This document shows, one piece after another, positions 37,532-45,500 of a stretch of DNA of 64,000 bases. Location of the stretch: the NCBI RefSeq assembly GCF_900343155.1, contig NZ_OUNG01000004.1:226159-290158 (forward strand). The letters run 5' to 3'. This DNA comes from Lactimicrobium massiliense (GTDB taxonomy: Bacteria; Bacillota_I; Bacilli_A; Erysipelotrichales; Erysipelotrichaceae). Made by a program: the position numbers and the translations under genes. Every line of letters starts with the position of its first letter. Position 1 is the first letter of the stretch. Under the pieces are notes generated by a model. The model saw only the letters and a program-made list of their open reading frames with translations. It was not told the DNA's origin and did no database searches.

Positions 37532-39697
37532 ATGTTAAAAGCATTCCGCTATCTGAAGCCATACTGGCTCAGTGTGCTTGCCATTATCGGGCTGATCTTC
37601 GGTCAGGTGCAGGCTGAGCTTGCCCTGCCGGACTATATGTCCGATATCGTTACCTATGGCATTCAATACGGCGGCGTCAAAGAAAGCGTACCGAAAGCCA
37701 TGCGGGCATCCACCCTGCAGCATATGTCATACTTTGCGGATGACGCTGCGGATGCCTGGGCCATTGTTTCAAAGGGGGACAGTGGCTACGAAAAGGAATA
37801 TCCAGCCGCAAAGGAAGAAGACATTGCCGTTCTGAAGGATGGTGCCTCTCCTTCTGATCAGGCAAAGAAAGCATTCCTGCTTGTATCCCTGCTGGACTCT
37901 GAGGATGTCCTGAAGCAGTTAAATATGACATCCGCGGATCAGCTGTACGCTGCCATGGATGCCAGTCCCGCCATCAAAGAGCAGATTCTGTCCACAGCAG
38001 ATGAAAAAATCTCCGGCTTTACCGAGGAGAACCTGACCAGTGCTGAGATCATGGCAGTCAAAAGTGAGTACGCAGCCCTTGGCATGGATATGGCGCATCT
38101 GCAGTCTTCCTATATCCTGAGTGAGGGCGGAAAGATGCTGGTGATTGCAGCACTGGGATCACTGGCCGCATTGATTGCGGCATATCTGGCTTCCCGCACC
38201 GCAACCGGTGCCTGCCGTGATATGCGCAGAGATGTCTTTGCCAGGGTGGAATCCTTTTCCAGTGAAGAATTCTCCCACTTTTCCACTGCCTCTTTGATTA
38301 CCAGAACAACTAATGATATTCAGCAGGTGCAGCAGGTCATCACGATGATGCTGCGGATTGTGCTGTTTGCACCGCTGATGGGGCTGACATCCCTGCTGAA
38401 GGTACTGCGCTATCCCGGTATGTTCTCTATCCTGCTGTGGATTATCGCTGCCATCGTCGTCCTGATGCTTGTATCCTTCATCCTGGCGATGCCCCGCTTC
38501 AAAAAGATCCAGCAGCTCGTTGACAGACTCAATCTTGTCACCAGGGAGCAGCTGGAGGGAATGCTTGTCATCCGTGCCTTCAACAACCAGAAGACGGAAG
38601 AAAAACGCTTTGATGCCGTAAACAAAGACATCACCAGTGTCAATATCTTTGTCAACCGCCTGATGGCAGTGATGATGCCGGCCATGACCTTTCTGATGAG
38701 CTTTGTGTCCGTACTGATCATCTGGTATGGTGCCAGGCAGATCGATGCCGGCACCATGCAGATCGGTGCCATGATGGCCTTCCTGCAGTATGCCATGCAC
38801 GTACTGATCTCCTTCATGATCGTTGCGGCCATCTTCATCATGATTCCTCGTTCCTCCGTCTCCGCAAAACGTATCTTTGAAGTTCTGGAAACAAAGCCAA
38901 CCATTCTGGATCCAGACAATCCAAAGCAGATGCCGGAAGAAGCAGAGCCGATTACCTTCGATCATGTTTCCTTCCGCTATCCCGGTGCTGAAAAAGATGT
39001 GCTGGAGGATATCAGCTTCACTGCCAACCCTGGCGAGACCGTTGCTTTCATTGGTTCAACAGGCTCCGGCAAGAGTACGCTGATCAATCTGATACCACGC
39101 TTCTTTGATGTCACCAAGGGTGCCATCTACTATGGCGATACGGATATCCGCGAGGTGACCCAGCATGATCTGCGTGAAAAGATCGGCTATGTGCCGCAGC
39201 AGGGCGTTCTGTTCTCCGGTACGGTTCTCTCCAACCTGAAGTACGCTGATCCCAATGCCAGCGATGAGGCGGTCAAAAATGCTCTGGCGGTATCACAGGC
39301 ACAGGAATTTGTCAGCCGTATGCCGGAGGGAGTGAATACGCCTATTGCCCAGGGTGGTACGAATGTTTCTGGCGGTCAGAAGCAGCGTCTGTCTATTGCC
39401 CGTGCTCTGACCCGGTCAAAAGCACAGATTCTGATCTTTGATGATACGTTCAGTGCGCTGGACTATGCAACAGACGCAAAGCTGCGCAGTGCGCTGCATG
39501 AAATGGTTCAGAAGACACAAGCTACCGTATTTATTGTTGCCCAGCGGATCAGCACAATCCGTCATGCGGACCGGATTGTCGTGCTTGATGAAGGCAGAGT
39601 AGCCGGCATCGGCACCCACGAAGAGCTTATGAAAGACTGCCGTGTATATCAGGAAATTGCCCGCAGTCAGCTGAACCAGGAGGAACTTGCCAGATGA
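37532..39697 (+). CDS. Heterodimeric ABC exporter, subunit with degenerate ATP site
   Basis: A 721-residue half-exporter of the MdlA/LmrC type. The first two membrane helices are separated by an extra region of about 150 residues (about 45-195) rich in Asp/Glu/Ala, probably extracellular. The ATPase domain has Walker A GSTGSGKST, signature VSGGQKQR and Walker B ILIFDDTFSALD. The residue after the Walker B Asp, normally a catalytic Glu, is Asp. That is a hallmark of the non-hydrolysing site in asymmetric exporters. It overlaps the next gene by four bases. Regulated by the divergent tetR. The substrate could be a drug or a lipid. Confidence 0.92.
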   Translation: MLKAFRYLKPYWLSVLAIIGLIFGQVQAELALPDYMSDIVTYGIQYGGVKESVPKAMRASTLQHMSYFADDAADAWAIVSKGDSGYEKEYPAAKEEDIAVLKDGASPSDQAKKAFLLVSLLDSEDVLKQLNMTSADQLYAAMDASPAIKEQILSTADEKISGFTEENLTSAEIMAVKSEYAALGMDMAHLQSSYILSEGGKMLVIAALGSLAALIAAYLASRTATGACRDMRRDVFARVESFSSEEFSHFSTASLITRTTNDIQQVQQVITMMLRIVLFAPLMGLTSLLKVLRYPGMFSILLWIIAAIVVLMLVSFILAMPRFKKIQQLVDRLNLVTREQLEGMLVIRAFNNQKTEEKRFDAVNKDITSVNIFVNRLMAVMMPAMTFLMSFVSVLIIWYGARQIDAGTMQIGAMMAFLQYAMHVLISFMIVAAIFIMIPRSSVSAKRIFEVLETKPTILDPDNPKQMPEEAEPITFDHVSFRYPGAEKDVLEDISFTANPGETVAFIGSTGSGKSTLINLIPRFFDVTKGAIYYGDTDIREVTQHDLREKIGYVPQQGVLFSGTVLSNLKYADPNASDEAVKNALAVSQAQEFVSRMPEGVNTPIAQGGTNVSGGQKQRLSIARALTRSKAQILIFDDTFSALDYATDAKLRSALHEMVQKTQATVFIVAQRISTIRHADRIVVLDEGRVAGIGTHEELMKDCRVYQEIARSQLNQEELAR

Positions 39698-41547
39698 GTG
39701 AAAGAAAAAACAGGCCAATGATGCACGGTCACCATGGACCGATGGGGCCGGGTGAAAAAGCCAAAAACTTCAAGGGCACCATGGGCAGGCTGCTGAAATA
39801 TCTCAGGCCATTCTGGATGATGATGCTTCTTTGCATTCTGTTCAGTGTCATCTCAACTGTCTTCACCATCATCGGGCCGAAAATCCTCGGCAATGCGACA
39901 ACAAAGCTGGCTGAAGGCATCATGGCAAAGTATGCCGGCAAGGGCAGTATCGACTTCTCTGCCATCTTCATCATTCTGCGCAATCTGACCATCATCTATC
40001 TCGTTTCCCTGCTGTTCTCCTATCTGCAGGGCTGGATCATGGCCGGCATCTCCCAGAAAGTCACATATAACCTGCGCCAGGAAATCTCCCGGAAGATCAA
40101 CCGTCTGCCTCTGAAGTACTTTGACCATCAGACCCATGGCGAAGTACTGTCACGCATGACAAATGATGTTGACACGGTTTCCCAGTCACTGACCCAGTCT
40201 CTCCAGCAGATTCTTTCTTCTCTTGTGACTGTCATCGGCATCCTGATCATGATGTTTACGATCTCCGTGCCCATGACAATCATGGCCCTGGCCGTTGTGC
40301 CGCTGTCCGGCATTGCCGCCGCCCTCACCGTCAGAAAGTCCCAGAAATACTTCACGGCACAGCAGAATATGCTTGGTGAGGTCAACGGCCATATTGAAGA
40401 AATGTACGGCGGCCATCTGGTGATGAAGGCCTTCAATGGCGAAGAAGAATCGATTGAAAAATTTGACAGGCTGAATACAGGTCTGTACCAGAGTTCCTGG
40501 AAAGCACAGTTTGTTTCAGGCATTCTGCAGCCAGTCACATCGTTCATTGGCAACCTGGGCTATGTCGGCGTCTGCGTACTGGGCGGCTGGCTGGCGATTC
40601 ACAACGGCATGGCAATTGGTGATATCCAGGCATTCATCCAGTATGTGCGCAGCTTCAACCAGCCGATCACCCAGACTGCCCAGATGATGAATATTCTGCA
40701 GTCCACCGCAGCAGCGGCTGAGCGTGTATTTGAATTCCTGGATGAAAAGGAAGAAGAACCGGATACGGCAAATCCTGTTTCCATCCGTGATGATCAGGGC
40801 AGCCTGCAGATCCGTGGTGATGTGGACTTTGACCATGTAAGCTTTGGCTATGATCCGGACAAGATCATCATCCATGACTTCAATGCGCACATCAAAGCAG
40901 GCAGTCAGATCGCGATTGTTGGTCCAACCGGTGCCGGCAAGACAACCATTGTCAAACTGCTGATGCGCTTCTATGACCTCAACAGCGGTGATATCAGGAT
41001 CGACGGCATCGATACAACAAGAATGACAAGACAGGATCTGCGTTCCTGCTTCGGCATGGTTCTCCAGGATGCCTGGCTGCATTCCGGTACCATCATGGAA
41101 AACATCCGCTATGGCAAAATGGATGCCAGTGATGACGAAGTCATCAAGGCAGCCGATGAAGCCTACGTGGATCACTTCATACGCACACTGGAAGACGGCT
41201 ATCAGACCGTCATCGATGAATCCAGCACCAACATCTCCCAGGGACAGAAACAATTGCTGACAATAGCAAGAGCCTTCCTCAGCAATCCCCGCATCCTCAT
41301 TCTGGATGAAGCAACCTCATCGGTAGATACAAGAACCGAAATTCTGATCCAGAAAGGCATGGAAAACCTCATGAAAGGCAGAACATCCTTTGTGATAGCC
41401 CACCGTCTTTCCACCATCCGGAATGCCGACATGATCCTTTGCATGGACCATGGCGACATCGTCGAAACAGGCACCCATGAAGAACTGTTAGCTAAAAACG
41501 GCTTCTATGCCAAGCTCTACAACTCACAGTTCCAGGATATCAGCTGA
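39694..41547 (+). CDS. Heterodimeric ABC exporter, second subunit
   Basis: A 617-residue half-exporter that pairs with the upstream protein. A His/Met/Gly-rich N-terminus (about 20 residues) precedes six membrane helices. The ATPase domain has Walker A GPTGAGKTT, signature ISQGQKQL (the usual second residue S kept, G replaced by Q) and Walker B ILILDEATSSVD with the catalytic Glu. The altered signature would build the degenerate composite site, while the canonical site uses this Walker motif pair with the VSGGQ of the partner. Start overlaps the previous stop by four bases. Confidence 0.93.
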   Translation: MSERKNRPMMHGHHGPMGPGEKAKNFKGTMGRLLKYLRPFWMMMLLCILFSVISTVFTIIGPKILGNATTKLAEGIMAKYAGKGSIDFSAIFIILRNLTIIYLVSLLFSYLQGWIMAGISQKVTYNLRQEISRKINRLPLKYFDHQTHGEVLSRMTNDVDTVSQSLTQSLQQILSSLVTVIGILIMMFTISVPMTIMALAVVPLSGIAAALTVRKSQKYFTAQQNMLGEVNGHIEEMYGGHLVMKAFNGEEESIEKFDRLNTGLYQSSWKAQFVSGILQPVTSFIGNLGYVGVCVLGGWLAIHNGMAIGDIQAFIQYVRSFNQPITQTAQMMNILQSTAAAAERVFEFLDEKEEEPDTANPVSIRDDQGSLQIRGDVDFDHVSFGYDPDKIIIHDFNAHIKAGSQIAIVGPTGAGKTTIVKLLMRFYDLNSGDIRIDGIDTTRMTRQDLRSCFGMVLQDAWLHSGTIMENIRYGKMDASDDEVIKAADEAYVDHFIRTLEDGYQTVIDESSTNISQGQKQLLTIARAFLSNPRILILDEATSSVDTRTEILIQKGMENLMKGRTSFVIAHRLSTIRNADMILCMDHGDIVETGTHEELLAKNGFYAKLYNSQFQDIS

Positions 41548-41553
41548 ACTAAC

Positions 41554-41583
41554 AGGAATCCTAAAAATGGGATTCCTTTTTTC
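41554..41583 (+). terminator. Terminator of the ABC exporter operon
   Basis: AGGAATCC pairs with GGATTCCT over an 8-base loop, followed by TTTTTT. Confidence 0.85.
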
Positions 41584-41918
41584 ATGCAGGATCCACACAT
41601 ACACTGACCAATTGCCGCGTTCAGAAAGAGAAAGAATCCAATGCAGAATACAGCAAGCCAAAACACCAGTCACCCTTCATTTGCAAACACCATTTCATCT
41701 CTGCAACAATTCATTTCTGATATAATACCTTTGTCCAACGAAAGGAGCCCAAGACTTGTATTTTTTGACACTATGCCAGACAGTTTTCCTCCGCACGGCA
41801 TAAACACTGAGGTTTTCAGCAATTCTGGAAATACGACACTCCAAAAAAGCCAGATTTTCACTTTTGCCCCGCAAACCCATCAAAAAAGCAAGTATTCAAG
41901 CCATTTCAGAGGCATGGG
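41584..41918 (+). other. Region without an intact gene, upstream of a CRISPR-like repeat
   Basis: About 335 bases. It contains a TATAAT (41718-41723), an AAAGGAG site (41740) and only short open frames in conflicting phases. None is a recognisable protein. The end runs directly into the CRISPR-like repeat at 41919, so it could be a former array leader. Confidence 0.4.
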
Positions 41919-41953
41919 GTTGGATTATCATTTTCCCATAAGGGGATAGAAAC
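41919..41953 (+). repeat. Solitary CRISPR-like repeat, copy 1
   Basis: 35 bases starting GTTGGATTATCATTTT and ending AAGGGGATAGAAAC, with an internal short stem (CCC/GGG). The last eight bases ATAGAAAC have the form of a crRNA 5' handle. It agrees with copy 2 (43650-43684) at 32 of 35 positions. No second repeat follows within spacer distance. Confidence 0.6.
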
Positions 41954-42164
41954 CATCATCAATCTGGCATCGAAAGAGTATTCCAGATGTTTGGAAAAAT
42001 ATCTGCAGCCGGACGATCGCTTCATCACCTGCATTTTCGGTGAGCCGGAGCAGATCAAAGCGTTCAACTGTAGCGGCTATCATTTTGATGCCGATCGCTC
42101 GTCCGATATGGAATTTGTTTTCATCCGCACGGGAATTCCCGGAAAGAAAGCCGGGCGTAGCTGA
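41946..42164 (+). pseudogene. Unrecognised coding fragment
   Basis: An open frame of 72 codons up to TGA, with GC-rich third positions like real genes here. Segments such as EKYLQPDDRFITC and DMEFVFIRTGIPGKK look protein-like. There is no start codon with a ribosome site and its beginning lies in the CRISPR-like repeat. It may be the 3' end of a gene cut by rearrangement. I do not recognise the family. Confidence 0.4.
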
Positions 42165-42176
42165 CAATCAGTATTT

Positions 42177-42845
42177 ATGAAGAAGATCAACAGAAAAAGA
42201 ACAATTTGCCTCATCGCGCTATTGGCCGCTCTTCTCTTGATAAGCGTGTTCTTCCTGCCGCATCATCAGCGGACATCTGCAAAGAGACTGCCTGATCTGT
42301 ACCAAACGCAGATCCCGCAGTTTCATAGTTCAGTGGATAAAGACAGAGACGGAATTGATGACCAGACGGACATTCTGCAGGGAGCATTGGCGTATGTCAG
42401 CACGCAGCCACAGTACAAGAGCAAATATTACAGCACCGGCTATCCCGATGACGGTTATGGAGTCTGTACAGATGTAGTGGCATTTTCGATGAGAGGCGCC
42501 GGATATGATCTCATGGAACTGGTGGATGAGGATATCAAAGCACATCCGGGAGATTACAATGTAGAGACTCCCGATAAGAATATTGATTTCCGAAGGGTGC
42601 AGAACCTGAAGGTTTGGTTTAAGAACAATGCGGTCAGTCTGACCACCGATCTCTCTGACATCGAAGAGTGGCAGGGTGGTGACATCGTTATTTTTAAAAA
42701 TCACATAGGAGTTGTTTCAGGTCGAAGAAATAAGGATGGGGTCCCTTATGTGATTCATCATAATTCTCCGCATCAGGCATCCTATGAAGAGGACATACTG
42801 GAGAAACGAGATGATCTGGTCGCCCATTATCGGATCTCGGAGTAA
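42177..42845 (+). CDS. DUF1287 family protein, membrane anchored
   Basis: A 222-residue protein with an N-terminal hydrophobic helix (about residues 9-30), then an extracellular domain. The DUF1287 signature is clear: GVCTDVVAFSMRGAGYDL with the candidate nucleophilic Cys, then TPDKNIDFRRVQNL, and a DIVIFKNHIGVV segment with a His. The fold is thought to be related to NlpC/P60 or CHAP enzymes, so a cell-wall hydrolase role is possible but unproven. No good ribosome site precedes the ATG. It is followed by fluC and lies between the two CRISPR-like repeats. Confidence 0.85.
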   Translation: MKKINRKRTICLIALLAALLLISVFFLPHHQRTSAKRLPDLYQTQIPQFHSSVDKDRDGIDDQTDILQGALAYVSTQPQYKSKYYSTGYPDDGYGVCTDVVAFSMRGAGYDLMELVDEDIKAHPGDYNVETPDKNIDFRRVQNLKVWFKNNAVSLTTDLSDIEEWQGGDIVIFKNHIGVVSGRRNKDGVPYVIHHNSPHQASYEEDILEKRDDLVAHYRISE

Positions 42846-42893
42846 TGGATATGTTTTATGCCTGACGGTTGTGCGAATAGGAAACGGACGAAT

Positions 42894-43253
42894 ATGAACA
42901 TTATTATTGTTGGGTTTGGCGGAGCAGTCGGGGCAATCTGCAGGTATCTGATCACCTTGCTGCCCGTTCATCCGGAAAATGGATTTCCGATAAAGACATT
43001 CATGATCAATGTCATCGGTTCTTTTATCATTGGCCTGGTGGCCGCTCTTGCTGCAAGGAATGCAATGAGTCCCAAGGCAGTGCTGTTCTTAAAGGTCGGC
43101 ATCTGCGGAGGCTTTACCACATTTTCTTCCTTTGCCCTGGAGACGGAAGGGCTTCTGGAGAAGGGGAGCACCGGGATCGCCATGCTGTATGTCATTCTGA
43201 GTCTTGTCTGCGGAGTCTTGGCTGTCTTCGCGGCAGAACGACTGATTGGTTGA
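42894..43253 (+). CDS. crcB: Fluoride channel FluC (CrcB)
   Basis: A 119-residue, four-helix fluoride channel. Start at 42894, the ATG that fits the family length. NVIGSF in the second helix and GICGGFTTFSSF in the third are the conserved pore and sodium-site segments. Gram-positive genomes often carry two adjacent crcB genes that form a heterodimer; here there is one, so it would be a dual-topology homodimer, or the partner is elsewhere. I see no fluoride riboswitch in the short upstream region. Confidence 0.92.
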   Translation: MNIIIVGFGGAVGAICRYLITLLPVHPENGFPIKTFMINVIGSFIIGLVAALAARNAMSPKAVLFLKVGICGGFTTFSSFALETEGLLEKGSTGIAMLYVILSLVCGVLAVFAAERLIG

Positions 43254-43348
43254 GATTAGGGAGTCTAAGAAGATAAAAAGTCAACCTGCCTGCCGGGCAG
43301 TAAATGCGGATAGACAGCGCAGATCAAAAGTTTCTGGCAGGAAACCGG

Positions 43349-43561
43349 TCAAGCATTATGTTTGTCATCGATCTCAAACAGCTTGTCAATCGCCACTTCA
43401 TGGTACCTGCTGAGTCGCATGGCACCCTCCAGTCCAGGTTCCTGCTCGCCCCGTTCATAGCGGGAGAGGGAGTCCTTGCTGATGAAAAGAGCACCCGCGG
43501 CCTCCCGCTGGGTGAGGCCCCTTGCCTTGCGGGCCTCCTGTAAATGTGTTCTGACTGGCAT
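43349..43561 (-). CDS. Small XRE-family regulator
   Basis: A 70-residue protein that is almost entirely a helix-turn-helix of the XRE/Cro type (LQEARKARGLTQREAAGALF, then SKDSLSRYERGEQEP). AAAGGA lies before the ATG. The upstream region has an inverted repeat TGACGCT/AGCGTCA (43574-43597) that could be its operator. Such stand-alone regulators are frequent in phage, plasmid and antitoxin loci; no toxin is adjacent here. Confidence 0.85.
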   Translation of the reverse strand: MPVRTHLQEARKARGLTQREAAGALFISKDSLSRYERGEQEPGLEGAMRLSRYHEVAIDKLFEIDDKHNA

Positions 43562-43649
43562 AGGTTCCTTTCTGTGACGCTGCCGCTTGAAAGCGTCATT
43601 TCGACGTCACATTCAAACTACCCTTTCTGTACCGCACTTTTCGCGGCAC

Positions 43650-43684
43650 GTTGGATTATCATTTCACCGTAAGGGGATAGAAAC
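43650..43684 (+). repeat. Solitary CRISPR-like repeat, copy 2
   Basis: 35 bases starting GTTGGATTATCATTTC and ending TAAGGGGATAGAAAC; three positions differ from copy 1 at 41919-41953. Same strand and about 1.73 kb apart. The sequences on either side do not resemble those of copy 1, so only the repeat itself is shared. Confidence 0.6.
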
Positions 43685-43780
43685 AAGCCGTCTGCATCTG
43701 GTGTGATGCAAATGGCAGAATCTCCAATATGTTCCTTTGCGGCATTACCGATCTGTACCTGTATCTTTGCTTTCAGGCAG

Positions 43781-43840
43781 AAAAAGATCTTTGCAGAAGG
43801 TTTCAGAACCGTCTGCGTTCTGTACCATCTGCAAAGATCT
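43781..43840 (-). terminator. Long terminator of the lactate-oxidase-like gene
   Basis: Outer 13-base perfect stem AGATCTTTGCAGA/TCTGCAAAGATCT plus an inner GTTCTG/CAGAAC stem, together spanning 56 bases. A T run follows on the minus strand. It is unusually long for an intrinsic terminator. Confidence 0.8.
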
Positions 43841-43868
43841 CTTCAGGATATATTCTTCGTTCTTTTCT

Positions 43869-44957
43869 TTATCGCAGCAGTTTTGCCTTTTTCACATCTT
43901 CGATGGTCTTTGTGCCTGCCAGCTGCATGGTGATGGACAGTTCCATGTTGAGATGGTCAAAGACTGATTTCACTCCCTCGGCACCGCCAAGATTCAGGCC
44001 GTAGATTACCGGGCGTCCAACTGCCACCAGATCAGCACCGCTTGCCAGAGCTTTGAAAACATGCTGACCGCGGCGGACACCGCTGTCAAAGATGATCGGA
44101 ACACGGTGGCTGACAGCTTCTGCAATCGAAGGCAGTACCGCAATGGAAGCCGGACCGCCATCGAGCTGACGTCCGCCATGATTCGATACCCAGATGCCAT
44201 CTGCACCTGCCTGTATCGCCGTCAAAGCATCCTGGGGAGACTGGATGCCCTTTACCAGCACAGGCAGTCCCGACATTTCTTTTACCTTTGCTACATCTTC
44301 TGGAACAAAGTCCTGTTTGGCGGCAGCGTAAATCTCAGAGATGCCCTTGCCAACGCCATCACTGGAACTGTAGGCGGCAAGGTTAGGCATTGGCAGCGGA
44401 AACTGAAAGTGGGAAACAACATCTTCCTCCCGGTATCCTCCCAGTGTAGAGTCAACCGTCATGATGATCGCCTTTACGCCAGCCTTCACTGCTTTTCTGA
44501 TCAGGAATTCATTGAACTGATCATCTTTGCTCATATAGAGCTGGAAAAACTGTGGTGCTCCCGGAGCGGCAGCTGCCGCCTCTTCCACAGAAGTACTGCC
44601 ATATGTACTCATCGAAAACAGAGTACCTGCTTTGGCTGCACCAATTGCCGTATCCACTTCACCTTTGACATGTGCCAGGCCATGTGCTGCAGAAGGTGCC
44701 TCAATAATCGGTGTTTTCAGCTGAATTCCAAAAATGGAAGTTGACAGATCCGCATGGTCAATTCCCTGCAGGACACGCGGCACGATCCTGATATCATTGA
44801 ATGCACGCGTATTCTCACGCAGTGTCCATTCATCTTCAGCACCCTCCCGGATATATCCAAAAGCCCCACGGTCCATGCGTGCCTTCACACGCTCTTCAAG
44901 ACCGGCAATATTTACAATCTCAATCGGATGCTCAGCATTACTTGTATAATAAGCCAT
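43869..44957 (-). CDS. FMN-dependent alpha-hydroxy-acid oxidase (lactate-oxidase-like)
   Basis: A 362-residue TIM-barrel flavoenzyme of the lactate/glycolate oxidase family. The ATG at 44957 is used, behind GGAGGAG; a TTG two codons earlier is possible. Residues of the active site are present: Tyr of GYIREGAEDE, Tyr of STYGSTSVEE, FQLY, Asp in TVDSTLGGYREED with its Arg, and the catalytic His and Arg in SNHGGRQLDGGPAS. It probably oxidises L-lactate with O2, making hydrogen peroxide and pyruvate. Oxygen use in a probable gut anaerobe suggests a detoxifying or redox role. The operon has one gene. Confidence 0.9.
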   Translation of the reverse strand: MAYYTSNAEHPIEIVNIAGLEERVKARMDRGAFGYIREGAEDEWTLRENTRAFNDIRIVPRVLQGIDHADLSTSIFGIQLKTPIIEAPSAAHGLAHVKGEVDTAIGAAKAGTLFSMSTYGSTSVEEAAAAAPGAPQFFQLYMSKDDQFNEFLIRKAVKAGVKAIIMTVDSTLGGYREEDVVSHFQFPLPMPNLAAYSSSDGVGKGISEIYAAAKQDFVPEDVAKVKEMSGLPVLVKGIQSPQDALTAIQAGADGIWVSNHGGRQLDGGPASIAVLPSIAEAVSHRVPIIFDSGVRRGQHVFKALASGADLVAVGRPVIYGLNLGGAEGVKSVFDHLNMELSITMQLAGTKTIEDVKKAKLLR

Positions 44958-44987
44958 ACCCAATCTCCTCCTTCAGAGTTGTCAGCC

Positions 44988-45015
44988 ATTATAGATACTG
45001 TATCAGGAATTGCAA
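44988..45015 (-). promoter_or_regulatory. Promoter and operator of the lactate-oxidase-like gene
   Basis: TTGCAA (45010-45015) and TATAAT (44988-44993) on the minus strand, 16-base spacer. The spacer contains the odd palindrome GATACTGTATC (44994-45004), well placed for a repressor. Confidence 0.65.
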
Positions 45016-45127
45016 GATATATACATTCAGCAGACAACGCAGATTTACCAGAATTTAACGTCTGTATCATCTTGCATGGATAGAAGAACATACGCAATAG
45101 CTGCTATCCTTTTCTCACGAGGCATGT

Positions 45128-45301
45128 ATGAAATACGAAACATTCTGTGTAGACTATCATCCCCATACCGCTGCCATGGCTGCTGCCGCAACAGAAAAGG
45201 CAAATGAACTGGATGCCAAAGGATACAAAGTTCTTTCCTTTACTGTCACCAACTCTGGCAAAGGCATTATCCTGGCAGAAAAAAGCGGAAAAACCGCATG
45301 A
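45128..45301 (+). CDS. Small DUF4177-like protein
   Basis: A 57-residue frame starting at 45128 (MKYETFCVDYHPHTA) with GAGG upstream. The pattern of a YE..CV strand, a helix (AATEKANELDAKGYK) and a VLSFTVTNSGKGIILAEK hairpin resembles small DUF4177-type proteins. Its stop codon overlaps the next start by four bases (ATGA), which supports both as real genes. Function unknown. Confidence 0.65.
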   Translation: MKYETFCVDYHPHTAAMAAAATEKANELDAKGYKVLSFTVTNSGKGIILAEKSGKTA

Positions 45302-45474
45302 AGAATCTGCTGTATATTCTCATCTGTACTGACTTTGTGCTGGCTGCGCTCAGTCTGGCAGGTCTTCTTGCCGGCGGCAATCTTTCTTCCTTTGTACAGG
45401 GCATGCTGCCGGGAGTGCTGGCCGGCATCGGACTGATTGCGCTGATCATGGTAAAAAAAGAAGACAACGATTGA
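45298..45474 (+). CDS. Small two-helix membrane protein
   Basis: A 58-residue frame coupled to the preceding gene by ATGA. Two hydrophobic segments (about 5-27 and 32-52) separated by GGNLSSF, with a charged end KKEDND. It is followed at once by an intrinsic terminator. I do not recognise a family. Coupling suggests a membrane partner for the upstream protein. Confidence 0.6.
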   Translation: MKNLLYILICTDFVLAALSLAGLLAGGNLSSFVQGMLPGVLAGIGLIALIMVKKEDND

Positions 45475-45500
45475 AAAAACGTCCGATGGACGTTTTCTTT
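45474..45500. terminator. Bidirectional terminator
   Basis: AAAACGTCC pairs with GGACGTTTT around GAT, next to A and T runs. It serves the two small genes and, on the other strand, the MATE gene. Confidence 0.85.

Noticed and set aside
37620..41260. His/Asp/Gln-rich open frames opposite the ABC exporter genes
   Set aside because: Low-complexity shadows of the real ABC genes.
43349..43561. XRE gene as the antitoxin of a toxin-antitoxin pair
   Set aside because: No small toxin-like gene lies next to it; FluC and the oxidase are unrelated.
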